DNA of 64,000 nt from CAYXVJ01 sp050309435 (GCA_050309435.1 JBNRMJ010000002.1:1-64000); one strand, 5' to 3'. Shown: positions 16,134 through 25,308, counted from the stretch's first letter. Notes: generated by a model not told the origin, from the sequence alone. Numbers and translations are program-made.

Positions 16134-17058
16134 CTTTCAACTTGTCCTGGCCGTTTACGAACTTCAGGTTGTGGCCGCGTATGCTGACCTTCGTCTGCGG
16201 TGTGACGGATTTCGTGATAAAGACATTACCGCCGATGGTGGCATGCGATCCGATCTCGGTATCGCCGCCCAGAATCGTGGCACCGCCGTAAATCGTGACA
16301 TAATCGCCGATCTTCGGATGCCGGTTCTTTCCCTTCAGCCTCTGTCCGCCTCTCGTGGACAAGGCGCCTAGCGTGACGCCCTGGTAGATCTTGACATGAT
16401 GCCCGATGACGCAGGTTTCTCCGATAACCACACCCGTACCGTGATCGATAAAGAAGTAGTCGCCGATGGTCGCCCCCGGATGAATATCAATGCCCGTTTT
16501 CGTATGAGCATATTCGCTCATGATCCGCGGAATCAAGGGGAGCCCCAGTTTGAAGAGCTCGTGAGCCAGGCGGTGCACCATAATGGCAAAGACACCCGGA
16601 TAGGAAATGATAACATCCGTATAACTCGTGGCCGCCGGATCTCCGTCGAAAGCCGCTTTCGCGTCGGTCGCGAGGTGTCCGCGGATCTCGGGCAGTTTCG
16701 TCAGGAAATTATCCACGATCTCGACCGCCTTGGGATGAACCGGATTGAGCTCCCGGCAGTTTTCCGGCGCATCGGGATGGTCCTGGGCATATTGGTGACA
16801 AAGAGCCAGCGACGCCTCCCGGGTCAGGCGGCTTCGAATCGACAGCAGCTGATCCGAAATCCGATAGAGGCTATGAGAAGAGCCCTGATGGAACTCGCTG
16901 AAGAAACCCGGATAAAGCAGCTTGCGCAGATCTTCGACAATCTCGCATACCGTCTGACTGTTCGGCAGCAGGGCAGACATCTGCTCGTTTAAATCCCGGT
17001 TGGCCAAATAACTGGCTTGCAGTTCATCGGCAATTTTTCGTACGTCAAATGTACTCAT
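16114..17058 (-). CDS. cysE: Serine O-acetyltransferase (EpsC type)
   Basis: Serine acetyltransferase, which makes O-acetylserine for cysteine synthesis from serine and acetyl-CoA in the cytoplasm. The C-terminal half is a left-handed beta-helix of hexapeptide repeats, with TGIDIHPGATIGDYFFIDHG, GVVIGETCVIGHHVKIYQGV and ALSTRGGQRLKGKNRHP, the EpsC/CysE signature with the catalytic His. At 314 residues with a long N-terminal helical part it fits the SATase branch found in gut Clostridia and Bacteroides. Its ATG overlaps the stop of the upstream msrB by 4 bases (ATGA), so translation is probably coupled. It ends an operon with two methionine sulfoxide reductase-type genes, tying cysteine supply to repair of oxidised methionine. 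Confidence 0.93.
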   Translation of the reverse strand: MSTFDVRKIADELQASYLANRDLNEQMSALLPNSQTVCEIVEDLRKLLYPGFFSEFHQGSSHSLYRISDQLLSIRSRLTREASLALCHQYAQDHPDAPENCRELNPVHPKAVEIVDNFLTKLPEIRGHLATDAKAAFDGDPAATSYTDVIISYPGVFAIMVHRLAHELFKLGLPLIPRIMSEYAHTKTGIDIHPGATIGDYFFIDHGTGVVIGETCVIGHHVKIYQGVTLGALSTRGGQRLKGKNRHPKIGDYVTIYGGATILGGDTEIGSHATIGGNVFITKSVTPQTKVSIRGHNLKFVNGQDKLKEKSETE

Positions 17059-17654
17059 AAAAGCGAATCCTTCTCTCTTTCTTCTCTTTCTCGTTGTTTT
17101 TCTCTCTCCCGGATACTGTGACTGTCGTAAAAACGGTATTCATGATTCGGATCGATCTTGTCTATCCATTCGCCGTAACCTTCTTCCTCCAGCTTCTCCA
17201 GAGGGATGAAACGAAGCGCCGCGCTGTTGATACAGTAGCGAAGACCGCCTTCGTCTTCCGGTCCGTCGTTAAATACGTGACCCAGATGAGCATCGCCCAG
17301 GCCCGAACGAACTTCGGTACGGCGCATGTTGCGAGATAAATCTGTTTTTTCCACGATCAGGGATTCGTCGATCGGCGCGGTAAAGCTGGGCCAGCCGCAA
17401 CCCGCATCGAATTTCTTATCCGAGGTAAACAAGGGTTCTCCCGTGGTAATATCCACGTAGAGTCCCGCTGCCGATGTTTCGTAATACTCATTGGCAAAGG
17501 GAGCCTCCGTCGCCGCTTCCATGGTTACCTTATATTGTAAGTCCGTGAGGCGCTCGCGAAGTTCCTTCTTGTCGGGCTTTTGGAAACGCGGCTTGTCATT
17601 CGCGCCGGGGCCCGAACTGCCGTTTTCATGTCTGACTATCTTCAATATCTTCAT
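17055..17654 (-). CDS. msrB: Peptide-methionine (R)-S-oxide reductase
   Basis: MsrB, which reduces the R epimer of methionine sulfoxide in proteins. The 199-residue product has the family motifs YYETSAAGLYVDI, FDAGCGWPSF, HLGHVFNDGP and GLRYCINSAAL; the catalytic Cys is residue 141 and Cys86 can act as resolving Cys. The two CxxC zinc pairs of some MsrBs are absent. The C-terminal tail after about 175 is a charged helix of Arg/Glu. ATG 17654 was chosen because the conserved domain starts soon after and AGAAGGA lies about 10 bases upstream. The gene overlaps the msrA-like gene by 29 bases at its start and the acetyltransferase by 4 at its end. Confidence 0.92.
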   Translation of the reverse strand: MKILKIVRHENGSSGPGANDKPRFQKPDKKELRERLTDLQYKVTMEAATEAPFANEYYETSAAGLYVDITTGEPLFTSDKKFDAGCGWPSFTAPIDESLIVEKTDLSRNMRRTEVRSGLGDAHLGHVFNDGPEDEGGLRYCINSAALRFIPLEKLEEEGYGEWIDKIDPNHEYRFYDSHSIREREKQREREEREKDSLL

Positions 17655-18261
17655 TACTATCCAATCCTTCTCTATATTGGGGCAGCGTCTCGAAAGAGAT
17701 CGGGCAGTACGCGTCGGGATTCTTCTCAAGATACTGCTGCTGTGCGGGTTCTGCTTTCAAAAAATTCCTGAGGGCTTCGAATTCGACCATAATGCGCTGC
17801 GGAGATTGCGCTCTCAAGCGTTCGAACGCCTCTTCGATTTCGGCATAGTCTTCTTCGTCTTCGTAGTAAACGCCCGTCCGGTAGGCTTCGCCCCAGTCGT
17901 AGCCCTGATGGTTCAGGGTGGTCGGGTCGATGATGGTAAAGAAAAGATCCAGCAGTTTCCGAAGACTTATAACACGGGGGTCGTAACTGACCCGCACGGC
18001 CAGAGCATAACCGGAATAGCCGTGTAGAACCTTCGGCAGCGTCATATTCTTACCTGCACCGTTGGCATAGCCGCTCTCCGCTTTCGCGACGCCGGGGATG
18101 CGGGCCATAAAAGCCTCGACGCCCCAGAAGTTGCCGCCGGCCAAGACGATGTGCTTGAGCTGCTCGTTATTATATTCGCGCATGAGGTTGGGGTTCGGCG
18201 GTAAATTCAGCCGTGGCATTGCCTGATCGTTCGTCCTTGATTGTTCCGGGTTCACAGACAT
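17626..18261 (-). CDS. MsrA-family protein lacking the catalytic cysteine
   Basis: A 211-residue protein with clear homology to peptide-methionine (S)-S-oxide reductase (MsrA): IVLAGGNFWGVEAF, GVAKAESGYANG, DPTTLNHQG and YRTGVYY follow the family order. However, the active-site G-C-F-W-G reads G-N-F-W-G (Asn44, codon AAC), and the G-H-A-E motif that supplies the catalytic Glu reads G-Y-A-L (residues 84-87). The tyrosine expected before it is also not evident. The open reading frame is otherwise intact, so this looks like a pseudoenzyme or a protein with changed chemistry rather than a decayed gene. It is first in the operon with msrB and serine acetyltransferase and overlaps msrB by 29 bases. 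Confidence 0.88.
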   Translation of the reverse strand: MSVNPEQSRTNDQAMPRLNLPPNPNLMREYNNEQLKHIVLAGGNFWGVEAFMARIPGVAKAESGYANGAGKNMTLPKVLHGYSGYALAVRVSYDPRVISLRKLLDLFFTIIDPTTLNHQGYDWGEAYRTGVYYEDEEDYAEIEEAFERLRAQSPQRIMVEFEALRNFLKAEPAQQQYLEKNPDAYCPISFETLPQYREGLDSNEDIEDSQT

Positions 18262-18302
18262 ACTATCACCATCATTCCATTCTTCTGTTTACTGTCTACA
18301 TT

Positions 18303-18328
18303 ATTATAACAGAGCCGGTGCCCCGGCT
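18303..18328 (-). promoter_or_regulatory. Possible promoter and operator of the msrA-like operon
   Basis: Reading the minus strand, TATAAT occupies 18308 to 18303, about 45 bases before the msrA-like start. An inverted repeat, AGCCGG and CCGGCT with a 4-base gap (18313-18328), lies in the spacer region where a -35 box would begin. It could be a repressor site; no consensus -35 was found. Confidence 0.35.
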
Positions 18329-18439
18329 TTGACAGGATTGCTCTGATTTTCCCGAGTAAGGCATGTTTGTGACGGCCGGTTTTAGAAAAATTTAATAGAA
18401 TGGTCATGGACGATAAACAAGTCAATGATACAAATGTGT

Positions 18440-18467
18440 TTGACAAGGATTCAACTCCTGCTATAAT
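18440..18467 (+). promoter_or_regulatory. SigmaA promoter of the ctsR operon
   Basis: TTGACA (18440-18445) and TATAAT (18462-18467) are separated by 16 bases, both full consensus, about 80 bases before ctsR. Confidence 0.88.
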
Positions 18468-18468
18468 T

Positions 18469-18485
18469 AATCAAAGATAGTCAAA
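18469..18485 (+). promoter_or_regulatory. CtsR box
   Basis: AATCAAAGATAGTCAAA matches the known CtsR heptad repeat (RGTCAAANANRGTCAAA) at all defined positions but one. It begins 2 bases after the -10 box, where CtsR binding would block initiation. A further GTCAAAG follows at 18486-18492. This predicts heat-inducible autoregulation of the operon. Confidence 0.85.
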
Positions 18486-18546
18486 GTCAAAGAAATATAA
18501 AAGCAAGCATTCTGAAAATAGAATTTTAGAGGAAAGGAGCTAAAGA

Positions 18547-19062
18547 GTGGCCAGATTAAGTGACGTTATCGAAAATATGATTAACGACATGATCAACGAA
18601 AACGACGGTTTCGTGGAGATTACGCGAGGCGAACTTGCCGAGCGGGTTAACTGCGTTCCGTCTCAGATCACCTATGTGCTGTCGACAAGATTTACCAACG
18701 GACAAGGTTTCCTGGTAGAGAGCCGGCGCGGCGGAGGCGGATGGATTCGCATCCGGCGAATCGAATATCGCGACGATCCGTCGCGTTATGTCATGCATGT
18801 GCTAAACACCATCGGAGATTCTTTGTCTCAGCATCAGGCAGAAATCTACTTAAGAAACTTCACCGATTATCAGATCGTGTCACGCCCGGTTGGTGCCGTG
18901 ATGAAGGCCGCCTTGTCCGATCAGGCTCTGGCCAGAGTCGACGGCCCGCTTCGAGATGCGATCCGCATGGATGTGATGAAGAATATGCTCCTTCGCTTCG
19001 TCCTGGGTTCCGAGCCCGAATCAGACGGGGTGTCGTCCTCGAACGGTAAGGGAGGTAGATAA
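18547..19062 (+). CDS. ctsR: Transcriptional repressor CtsR
   Basis: CtsR, the class III heat-shock repressor of Firmicutes, 171 residues. The winged-helix part (about 1-70) contains ARLSDVIENMINDMI, ELAERVNCVPSQITYVLSTRF and the glycine-rich wing RRGGGGWIRI, which is the arginine-glycine thermosensor loop. The C-terminal part mediates dimerisation and control by the McsA/McsB/ClpC partners encoded next. Translation starts at GTG 18547, with GGAAAGGAG 7 bases upstream. It is first in the four-gene operon behind a consensus promoter and a CtsR box. Confidence 0.96.
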   Translation: MARLSDVIENMINDMINENDGFVEITRGELAERVNCVPSQITYVLSTRFTNGQGFLVESRRGGGGWIRIRRIEYRDDPSRYVMHVLNTIGDSLSQHQAEIYLRNFTDYQIVSRPVGAVMKAALSDQALARVDGPLRDAIRMDVMKNMLLRFVLGSEPESDGVSSSNGKGGR

Positions 19063-19064
19063 GT

Positions 19065-19595
19065 ATGAAATGTGATCGCTGCCATGAGAAGCCTGCTACG
19101 ATTCGCATTACACAGAGCGTGAACGGTCTGACCGAAGAACTGCACCTCTGCCGGGACTGCTCGGCGAAGATGCAGGCCGAATATGCCAAGCATTCCTGGG
19201 CCAAACTTTTTCAGGATGATTTCTTCGGCAGCTGGCTGGGCGGCACCGGCGGTATTCCGTCTTTTGGAGCGGAAAACACGGCCGCTCCCGTCCTGCGCTG
19301 CGATACCTGCGGTACCGGTTACGATGATTTCAGGCGCACGGGTCTTTTTGGTTGTCCGGACTGCTATCGTTATTTCAAGGACAATCTGGATAATATTTTC
19401 CTGCGCGTCCAAGGCGGAGCCCGCCATACCGGACGTCCTGCGATCGGATACAGCCTCGAGATAAGTGTTTTGGAGCGCATCAAACAACTTCAAAAAGAAC
19501 AGCAGGCGGCGATTCTGACCGAAGACTATGAACTGGCCGCCAAAATACGAGACGAACTGCGCAAGCTGGAAGCAGAGAAAGGGGAAATGGCATGA
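19065..19595 (+). CDS. mcsA: McsA, activator of the McsB arginine kinase
   Basis: McsA, the zinc-binding partner that activates McsB and modulates CtsR, 176 residues. The N-terminus has zinc pairs CDRC ... CRDC, a second set appears as CDTC ... CPDC around residues 83-104, and the C-terminal UVR motif (about 140-175) reads LQKEQQAAILTEDYELAAKI. The gene follows ctsR after 2 bases and overlaps mcsB by 4 bases, implying coupled translation and a fixed protein ratio. Confidence 0.94.
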   Translation: MKCDRCHEKPATIRITQSVNGLTEELHLCRDCSAKMQAEYAKHSWAKLFQDDFFGSWLGGTGGIPSFGAENTAAPVLRCDTCGTGYDDFRRTGLFGCPDCYRYFKDNLDNIFLRVQGGARHTGRPAIGYSLEISVLERIKQLQKEQQAAILTEDYELAAKIRDELRKLEAEKGEMA

Positions 19596-20698
19596 CCTGG
19601 TATATTGATCGCGGACCGAACTCCGATTTTATTGTCTCGTCTCGTGCCCGTCTCGCCCGGAACTTGAAAGGACATCTCTTTCCGAACCGGATGACGGCCG
19701 AGCAGGCCCGCAGCCTGGCGCTGGAAGTCTCGGAGAGTTTCTTTCGCGCCAACAGCGGCATGCACGAACGATACCTGGACGTGGATCTGTCGGCATTGAC
19801 GCCCGAAGAGCGCCTCTCTTTGGTGGAGCGCCGCCTGATCAGCGATGATTTGCTGAAACACAGCGGCGGTCGAGCGATTATCAGTCGCGACGAATCGGCT
19901 TCCATCATGATCAACGAAGAAGATCATATTCGTATTCAGGCTATGGCGCCCGGTTTTGACGTTCGCTCGGCTTATGAAGAAGCCGTAAACATCGCTAAGA
20001 TCTTCGAAGAGCAGCTGCCGATCGCCTATGACCGTCAATATGGATTTTTGACGGCCTGTCCGACCAATACGGGAACCGGACTTCGCGCTTCTGTTATGAT
20101 GCATCTGCCGGGTATTACCGAACGCGGTCAGATCCGCGGTCTGGTCGAAAACCTGCAGAAACTGGGCTTTACGGTACGCGGCAATTACGGCGAGAACAGC
20201 GCGGCATCCGGCTATCTTTATCAAATTTCGAATCAAATTACGCTGGGCCTTGGCGAAGAGGATTTGATTTCCGACCTGGAGAAAGCGGTTACGCAGACGA
20301 TGGAACTGGAACGCGCGGCCAGGAAAATGATTTACGAGGCGAATCCTTTGCAAACGGAGGATAAAGTCTATCGGGCTTTGGCTATCTTGCAATCGGCTCG
20401 GATTCTGAGTAGCGAAGAAGCCTTGAAATTGATTTCTGATGTCAGACTCGGCGTGGAGCTCAAGATTGTCGGTAACGTCAGTCCCGAGCAGCTCAACCGC
20501 CTGCAGATCAGCATCGGTCCGGGTACGATTCAGAAAGCGGCCGGACATAGTCTTGATACGGTCGATCGCGACCGTTACCGGGCCAACCTTTGCCGTCGGG
20601 TGATGAGTCAGCGCTTAAGTGTTCCGCCCGAAACCAAACGAAACGATATAAAGACAGATACTAGAGAAGAAAAAGAAGTTAAAGGAGATAACGCATGA
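19592..20698 (+). CDS. mcsB: Protein arginine kinase McsB
   Basis: McsB phosphorylates arginine residues of damaged proteins and of CtsR, marking them for ClpC-ClpP. The 368-residue product belongs to the ATP:guanido phosphotransferase family, with SSRARLARNL at the start, the substrate/ATP loop FLTACPTNTGTGLRASVMMH around residues 149-168, and RGNYGENS (residues 195-202). The last 20 residues are a charged tail. The ATG overlaps the mcsA stop, and the stop overlaps the clpC ATG. Confidence 0.95.
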   Translation: MTWYIDRGPNSDFIVSSRARLARNLKGHLFPNRMTAEQARSLALEVSESFFRANSGMHERYLDVDLSALTPEERLSLVERRLISDDLLKHSGGRAIISRDESASIMINEEDHIRIQAMAPGFDVRSAYEEAVNIAKIFEEQLPIAYDRQYGFLTACPTNTGTGLRASVMMHLPGITERGQIRGLVENLQKLGFTVRGNYGENSAASGYLYQISNQITLGLGEEDLISDLEKAVTQTMELERAARKMIYEANPLQTEDKVYRALAILQSARILSSEEALKLISDVRLGVELKIVGNVSPEQLNRLQISIGPGTIQKAAGHSLDTVDRDRYRANLCRRVMSQRLSVPPETKRNDIKTDTREEKEVKGDNA

Positions 20699-23385
20699 TA
20701 ATGAGATTTTCACAGCGTACCGCGCAGGTTCTGGTCAGAGCCTATATGGTCGCCAAATCATACGGGCTCGACTACATCGGAACCGAGCATTTACTGGCCG
20801 GTATCGTAGCCGAGGGAGAAGGCGCGTCTTACGACGTGCTGAATCGTCAGGGTCTGACGGAAGCAACTTATTCGGAAGCCCTGGATAAAGTACATGACCA
20901 CAGTTCGAGCGAGATCGAAGGCGTCGGCGAGCTGGATGTGCAGCAGATTATGCGTCTGGTCACGCCCCGCACCAAGCGCGTCTTTGAACTGGCGGCTCAT
21001 ATGTCCAGGCGTATGGGTCAGCAGGTGATCGAACCGGAGCATGTGCTTCTGGGTATCGTACAGGAAGGCGACAGCGTCGCGATCCGGCTTCTGGTAAGTC
21101 AGGGCATCGATCCCCGTCAGATTTTCGCGGATCTGGCTTCCATGCAGGATTCCTCGCAGGAATCAGAGGAAGACAACGATTCGGAGATCGAGCAGATTAA
21201 CCGAAACCTGAGCAGCTATCGTAACGCCGAAAAGAACAAGAAAAAAGGGCAGAAGTCCAATACGCCGAAACTGGATCAGTACGGCACGGATATGACCGAG
21301 GTTGCCCGCGATCACGGCTACGATCCGATTATCGGACGGGACGGCGAAATCATGAGAGTTGTCCAGATTCTGGCCCGCCGCATGAAAAACAATCCGGTTC
21401 TTATCGGTGAAGCAGGTGTCGGCAAGACGGCGATCGCACAGGGTCTGGCCCAGTTGATGGTAGCCGAGGATGCACCGGATTTCCTGCAGAACAAGCGACT
21501 GGTTTCGATGGACCTCAGCGGCATGCTGGCCGGCGCGAAGTATCGCGGCGAGTTCGAGGAGCGTTTAAAGAGTGCTCTTCAGGAAGCCGTGGAGGCCGGT
21601 AACGTGATCTTGTTCGTTGACGAGCTGCACACCATTATCGGTGCGGGCGCGGCCGAAGGCGCGATGGACGCGGCCAATATCCTGAAACCCATGCTGACTC
21701 AAGGTCAGTTGCAGATCATCGGTGCAACCACGATCGACGAATACCGCAAGCATATCGAGAAGGACAGCGCGCTGGAGCGTCGTTTCCAGCCGGTCAACGT
21801 ACCGGAACCCAGCGAAGAAGAAGCTATTTTGATTCTTAAAGGAGTCCGCGACAAATACGAAGCCCATCACAACGTGAAGATTACGGATGAGGCGATCGAG
21901 GCGGCCGTTAAGCTGTCGATGCGCTTTATCATGGATCGCTTCTTACCGGATAAGGCCCTCGACTTGATCGACGAAGGTGCGTCTAAACTGCGGATCACGA
22001 CAGTCGGCGAGTCGCCCGAGGTCAGAGAGCTGAAGGCCAAACTCGATGAAGTAGAAAAACAAAAGAAGAAAGCGGTCGAAGAGGAGGCTTTCGAGCTGGC
22101 GGCTGATCTGCGCAAGCAGGAGCAGGACTTAAACGAAGAGATTCGTCTGAAATCCGCTGACTGGAAGAAGCAAATCGACACCAAGCAGAACATACTCACG
22201 GAAGAAAACATCGCCGATATCGTGGCCCAATGGACCGGTATCCCGGTACGAAAGGTCACCGAGGACGACAGCGAGCGTCTGAAGAATCTGGAGAACGAGC
22301 TGCATAAGCGCGTGATCGGTCAGGACGAGGCCGTGGTTGCCGTTTCGAAGGCGATTCGTCGCGGACGTCTTGGTCTCAAGAATCCGAACCGTCCGACCGG
22401 CTCCTTTATCTTCCTGGGTACGACCGGTGTCGGTAAGACCGAGCTGGCCAAGGCGCTGGCAGAGGTTATGTTCGGTGACGAGAATGCCCTGATCAGACTC
22501 GATATGTCGGAGTACATGGAGAAGTTTGACGTCAGCAAGCTCATCGGTTCGCCGCCCGGCTATGTCGGTTATGACGAAGGCGGTCAGCTCACGGAGAAAG
22601 TCCGTCGCCGTCCTTACTCGGTCGTTCTCTTCGATGAGATCGAGAAAGCACATCCGGATGTCCTGAACGCCTTACTCCAGATTATGGAAGACGGACGTTT
22701 GACCGACGGTCAGGGCAGAACGGTTAACTTCAAGAACACGATTTTGATCATGACATCGAACATCGGTGCCCGCCTGCTGACCGGCAGCCAGGGTCGCCGG
22801 ATCGGCTTCTCGGCCACTGACGCATCCGGCAGCGATACGCCCGAGCTCTATGGCGGTAAGGATTACAAGGAAGCCAAGAGTCTGGTCATGGACGAGCTTA
22901 AGAAAGCCTTCAACCCCGAGTTCATCAACCGTGTCGATGAGATCATCTTCTTCCACATGCTGGATCGCGCCGAGATGTCTCAGATTGTCAAGATCATGCT
23001 CAAGCAGCTGGCTAGCCGTCTGACCACCGTCGGTATCAGCCTGAAAGCCACCGAAGAAGCCGAGCGTCTCCTGATGCAGCGCGGTTATGACCCGATTTAC
23101 GGTGCTCGTCCGCTGCGCAGAGAGATCCAGACCAGCGTCGAGGATCAGATTTCCACGGCCATGCTTGATGGTATCATCGGCGAAGGTTCGACGGCTCTCG
23201 TGGATGTCGTGGACGGAGAGATCATCATCTTGAACGGCGACGAGAATGTCGAGATCAAAGCGGAGATCGTCGCTCCGGACACGGAAAGTCCGGCCGCAAG
23301 TGACGAACCCAAACTGCCCGGCAGCGACCTGAAAGAAAATGAAAAAGATGTAGACGGCGGTACAGCCAAGGAACCGACGCCTTAA
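20695..23385 (+). CDS. clpC: ATP-dependent Clp protease ATP-binding subunit ClpC
   Basis: ClpC, an HSP100/AAA+ unfoldase that feeds ClpP, 896 residues. Order of parts: Clp-N repeat domain (about 1-145), AAA-1 with Walker A GEAGVGKT near 238, middle UVR-type helix with EEEAFELAADLRKQEQDL, AAA-2 with Walker A GTTGVGKT near 575, and the C-terminal D2-small domain. The Walker B segments (VILFVDELHT, SVVLFDEIEKAHP) are intact. An extra acidic tail of about 50 residues (residues 850-896) extends past the usual end. An ATG two codons later is an alternative start. It ends the ctsR operon before a terminator. Confidence 0.96.
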   Translation: MIMRFSQRTAQVLVRAYMVAKSYGLDYIGTEHLLAGIVAEGEGASYDVLNRQGLTEATYSEALDKVHDHSSSEIEGVGELDVQQIMRLVTPRTKRVFELAAHMSRRMGQQVIEPEHVLLGIVQEGDSVAIRLLVSQGIDPRQIFADLASMQDSSQESEEDNDSEIEQINRNLSSYRNAEKNKKKGQKSNTPKLDQYGTDMTEVARDHGYDPIIGRDGEIMRVVQILARRMKNNPVLIGEAGVGKTAIAQGLAQLMVAEDAPDFLQNKRLVSMDLSGMLAGAKYRGEFEERLKSALQEAVEAGNVILFVDELHTIIGAGAAEGAMDAANILKPMLTQGQLQIIGATTIDEYRKHIEKDSALERRFQPVNVPEPSEEEAILILKGVRDKYEAHHNVKITDEAIEAAVKLSMRFIMDRFLPDKALDLIDEGASKLRITTVGESPEVRELKAKLDEVEKQKKKAVEEEAFELAADLRKQEQDLNEEIRLKSADWKKQIDTKQNILTEENIADIVAQWTGIPVRKVTEDDSERLKNLENELHKRVIGQDEAVVAVSKAIRRGRLGLKNPNRPTGSFIFLGTTGVGKTELAKALAEVMFGDENALIRLDMSEYMEKFDVSKLIGSPPGYVGYDEGGQLTEKVRRRPYSVVLFDEIEKAHPDVLNALLQIMEDGRLTDGQGRTVNFKNTILIMTSNIGARLLTGSQGRRIGFSATDASGSDTPELYGGKDYKEAKSLVMDELKKAFNPEFINRVDEIIFFHMLDRAEMSQIVKIMLKQLASRLTTVGISLKATEEAERLLMQRGYDPIYGARPLRREIQTSVEDQISTAMLDGIIGEGSTALVDVVDGEIIILNGDENVEIKAEIVAPDTESPAASDEPKLPGSDLKENEKDVDGGTAKEPTP

Positions 23386-23404
23386 GCCGGCCGTAAAAAC
23401 CGGC

Positions 23405-23455
23405 GGAGGGGATTGTTCTCTTGCCCTGAGGCATGAGGCGGTCCCCTCTTTTTTT
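23405..23455 (+). terminator. Intrinsic terminator after clpC
   Basis: GAGGGGA (23406-23412) pairs with TCCCCTC (23442-23448), followed by seven T residues. It closes the ctsR-mcsA-mcsB-clpC operon. Confidence 0.82.
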
Positions 23456-23536
23456 GTGTCATGCCGGGCAATCCGTGCTAAACTCAAATGACAGATAAAC
23501 TAAAACCATCCTGCATATATAGTGGAGAAGAAGGAA

Positions 23537-24226
23537 ATGAGTAAATTTCATAAAGAGCTGCATAAATGTCCTCACTGTACGTCCGAAGAGGATGTCGTCA
23601 TCTGGGATCTGATCGATGTCGAAGAAGATCCCGATCTGAAAGATCGCCTGTTGAAAAAACAGGTCCAGGTTGCGGACTGCCAGAATTGCGGAGAGGAACT
23701 CATCCTCGCCAAACCCTTGTTATATGTGGATAACGAGAAGAATCTGGTTTTCTACTACTGTCCTCAGTATGCCGATCTTCTGCGAAACGACGAAGACGCC
23801 GAGGCCAGACGCCGGGCGGACGGCACGAATCTGCCCGAAGAACTGACAGCCGCCCTGGATGCGGTTTTTCCGCCGGGTCTGAATCAGAAAGTCATGCGGA
23901 TCATACCGTCTTACAATGATTTGATCGAAAAGATTCATATGAAGGAACACGGCTTCGACGACCGTCTGATGGAGGTTGTGAAAGTAGCTTTGAAGACCCG
24001 TTATCTGGCCGAGGAAAATATTCGCTTCGAAGAAATCTTCTTCCTGTCAGCCAGCGAGGATACGCTGCTCTTTCAGGTCTACGAGAGCCAGAGTGGCTGG
24101 AACACGCTCGAAGTCTACGAAGAAATTTACGACAATGCCGAAAACGCCCTTCTGGCCGGATTGGCACAGGAAGGGCGCTGGGTTCAGGTCGATGAAAATT
24201 ATGCCTTATGGCTGATCAGAGCCTGA
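23537..24226 (+). CDS. CpXC-domain protein
   Basis: A 229-residue cytoplasmic protein with an N-terminal CpXC-type zinc domain: KCPHC near residue 11 and DCQNCGEELI near residue 50, then NLVFYYCPQYA. The remaining 140 residues are alpha/beta with no catalytic motif I recognise. ATG 23537 is preferred over GTG 23522 because GGAG (23524-23527) stands 9 bases upstream. The function of this family is unknown. It is monocistronic between the clpC terminator and the convergent glucokinase gene. Confidence 0.78.
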   Translation: MSKFHKELHKCPHCTSEEDVVIWDLIDVEEDPDLKDRLLKKQVQVADCQNCGEELILAKPLLYVDNEKNLVFYYCPQYADLLRNDEDAEARRRADGTNLPEELTAALDAVFPPGLNQKVMRIIPSYNDLIEKIHMKEHGFDDRLMEVVKVALKTRYLAEENIRFEEIFFLSASEDTLLFQVYESQSGWNTLEVYEEIYDNAENALLAGLAQEGRWVQVDENYALWLIRA

Positions 24227-24243
24227 CCGATAGCCTAATAAAA

Positions 24244-25206
24244 TCAGGAATAGTTCCAGACTTCCGATAAGGCGGCGCCGATAATACCGGCGTCGTTTCC
24301 TAATTCGGCGGCCAGAACCTTCGGACGCTTCTCGACGAAGGGGAAGAGTTGTTCGTAAACGGCTTCGCGCAGCGGCTCGATCAGGTAATCGCCCTGATTG
24401 CTGATACCGCCTCCGATACAAAGGACCTCGGGCTCGACCGAGTTAATGATATTGCCCAGACCAACGGCCAGGTGATGGATGTAGGTGGCTATAACCGCTT
24501 CGCCGCCGGCGTCTCCGGCTCGCTTGGCTTCGAATGCAGTGCGACCGTCCACGCTGTTGAGGCTCTGATTGCACAGTTCCCACATGATGGTTTCGGGATG
24601 ATTGCGCATGTATGCCTGGGTGGTCAGGATCAGGCCGCGGGCCGAACCGTAGTTCTCGAAACAGCCTCTGCGACCGCAGGCGCAGGCGCGTCCTTCCATA
24701 TCGATCACGAGATGACCGAGCTCGGCACCGCCGTAAGCGAAGCCGGTGACGATGTGACCGTCGATGATAATGCCGCCGCCGATACCCGTACCCAGAGTAA
24801 TCATGACCAGGGAGGAAGCATCCTTACCGCAGCCGGCGATATATTCGCCGTAAGCGGCCGCGTTGGCGTCGTTGACCAGGCGCACGGGCTTGCCGTCGAA
24901 GGCGTCGCTGATCTTCTGTCCGAGGGGTTCGTGCTTCAGATTCAAATTGCTGGCGAAAACAATCGAATCTGTCTGTGTATCGACGATACCGGGCGAACCG
25001 ACGCCGATGCTGTCGATATCCGCCAGAGTCAGATTAACCTGAGCCAGAGCCGTGTCGGCTGCGCTGCGCATGACTGCCGCGAGTTCTTCGCCGCTTGCCT
25101 GCATCGGTGTGGGTAAGCCGAATTTGGTCAACAGCTTCCTGTCGCTGTCAACAATGCCCGCCATGATGTTTGTGCCGCCTAAATCAATGCCGATAAAATA
25201 TGTCAT
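24244..25206 (-). CDS. glcK: ROK-family glucokinase
   Basis: A 320-residue sugar kinase of the ROK family, most likely glucokinase (glucose to glucose 6-phosphate, ATP-dependent). The phosphate-binding start IGIDLGGTNIMAGIV, the substrate Asp in VNDANAAAYGEY, the glycine loop ITLGTGIGGGII, the zinc/structural motif ACACGRRGCFENYGS and GGAELGHLVID are all intact. There is no helix-turn-helix, so it is a kinase rather than a NagC/XylR repressor. N-acetylmannosamine or another hexose cannot be excluded as substrate. It lies downstream of cutC on the same strand, 102 bases apart. Confidence 0.88.
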   Translation of the reverse strand: MTYFIGIDLGGTNIMAGIVDSDRKLLTKFGLPTPMQASGEELAAVMRSAADTALAQVNLTLADIDSIGVGSPGIVDTQTDSIVFASNLNLKHEPLGQKISDAFDGKPVRLVNDANAAAYGEYIAGCGKDASSLVMITLGTGIGGGIIIDGHIVTGFAYGGAELGHLVIDMEGRACACGRRGCFENYGSARGLILTTQAYMRNHPETIMWELCNQSLNSVDGRTAFEAKRAGDAGGEAVIATYIHHLAVGLGNIINSVEPEVLCIGGGISNQGDYLIEPLREAVYEQLFPFVEKRPKVLAAELGNDAGIIGAALSEVWNYS

Positions 25207-25308
25207 GATGCTTCCTCTATTCCTGATCGATAAGTTTTAACGGAAACTCTATTATAACCGCTATATAAGAATAGTTACAAGGAAATAAGAGTAATTTACC
25301 TATCTATT

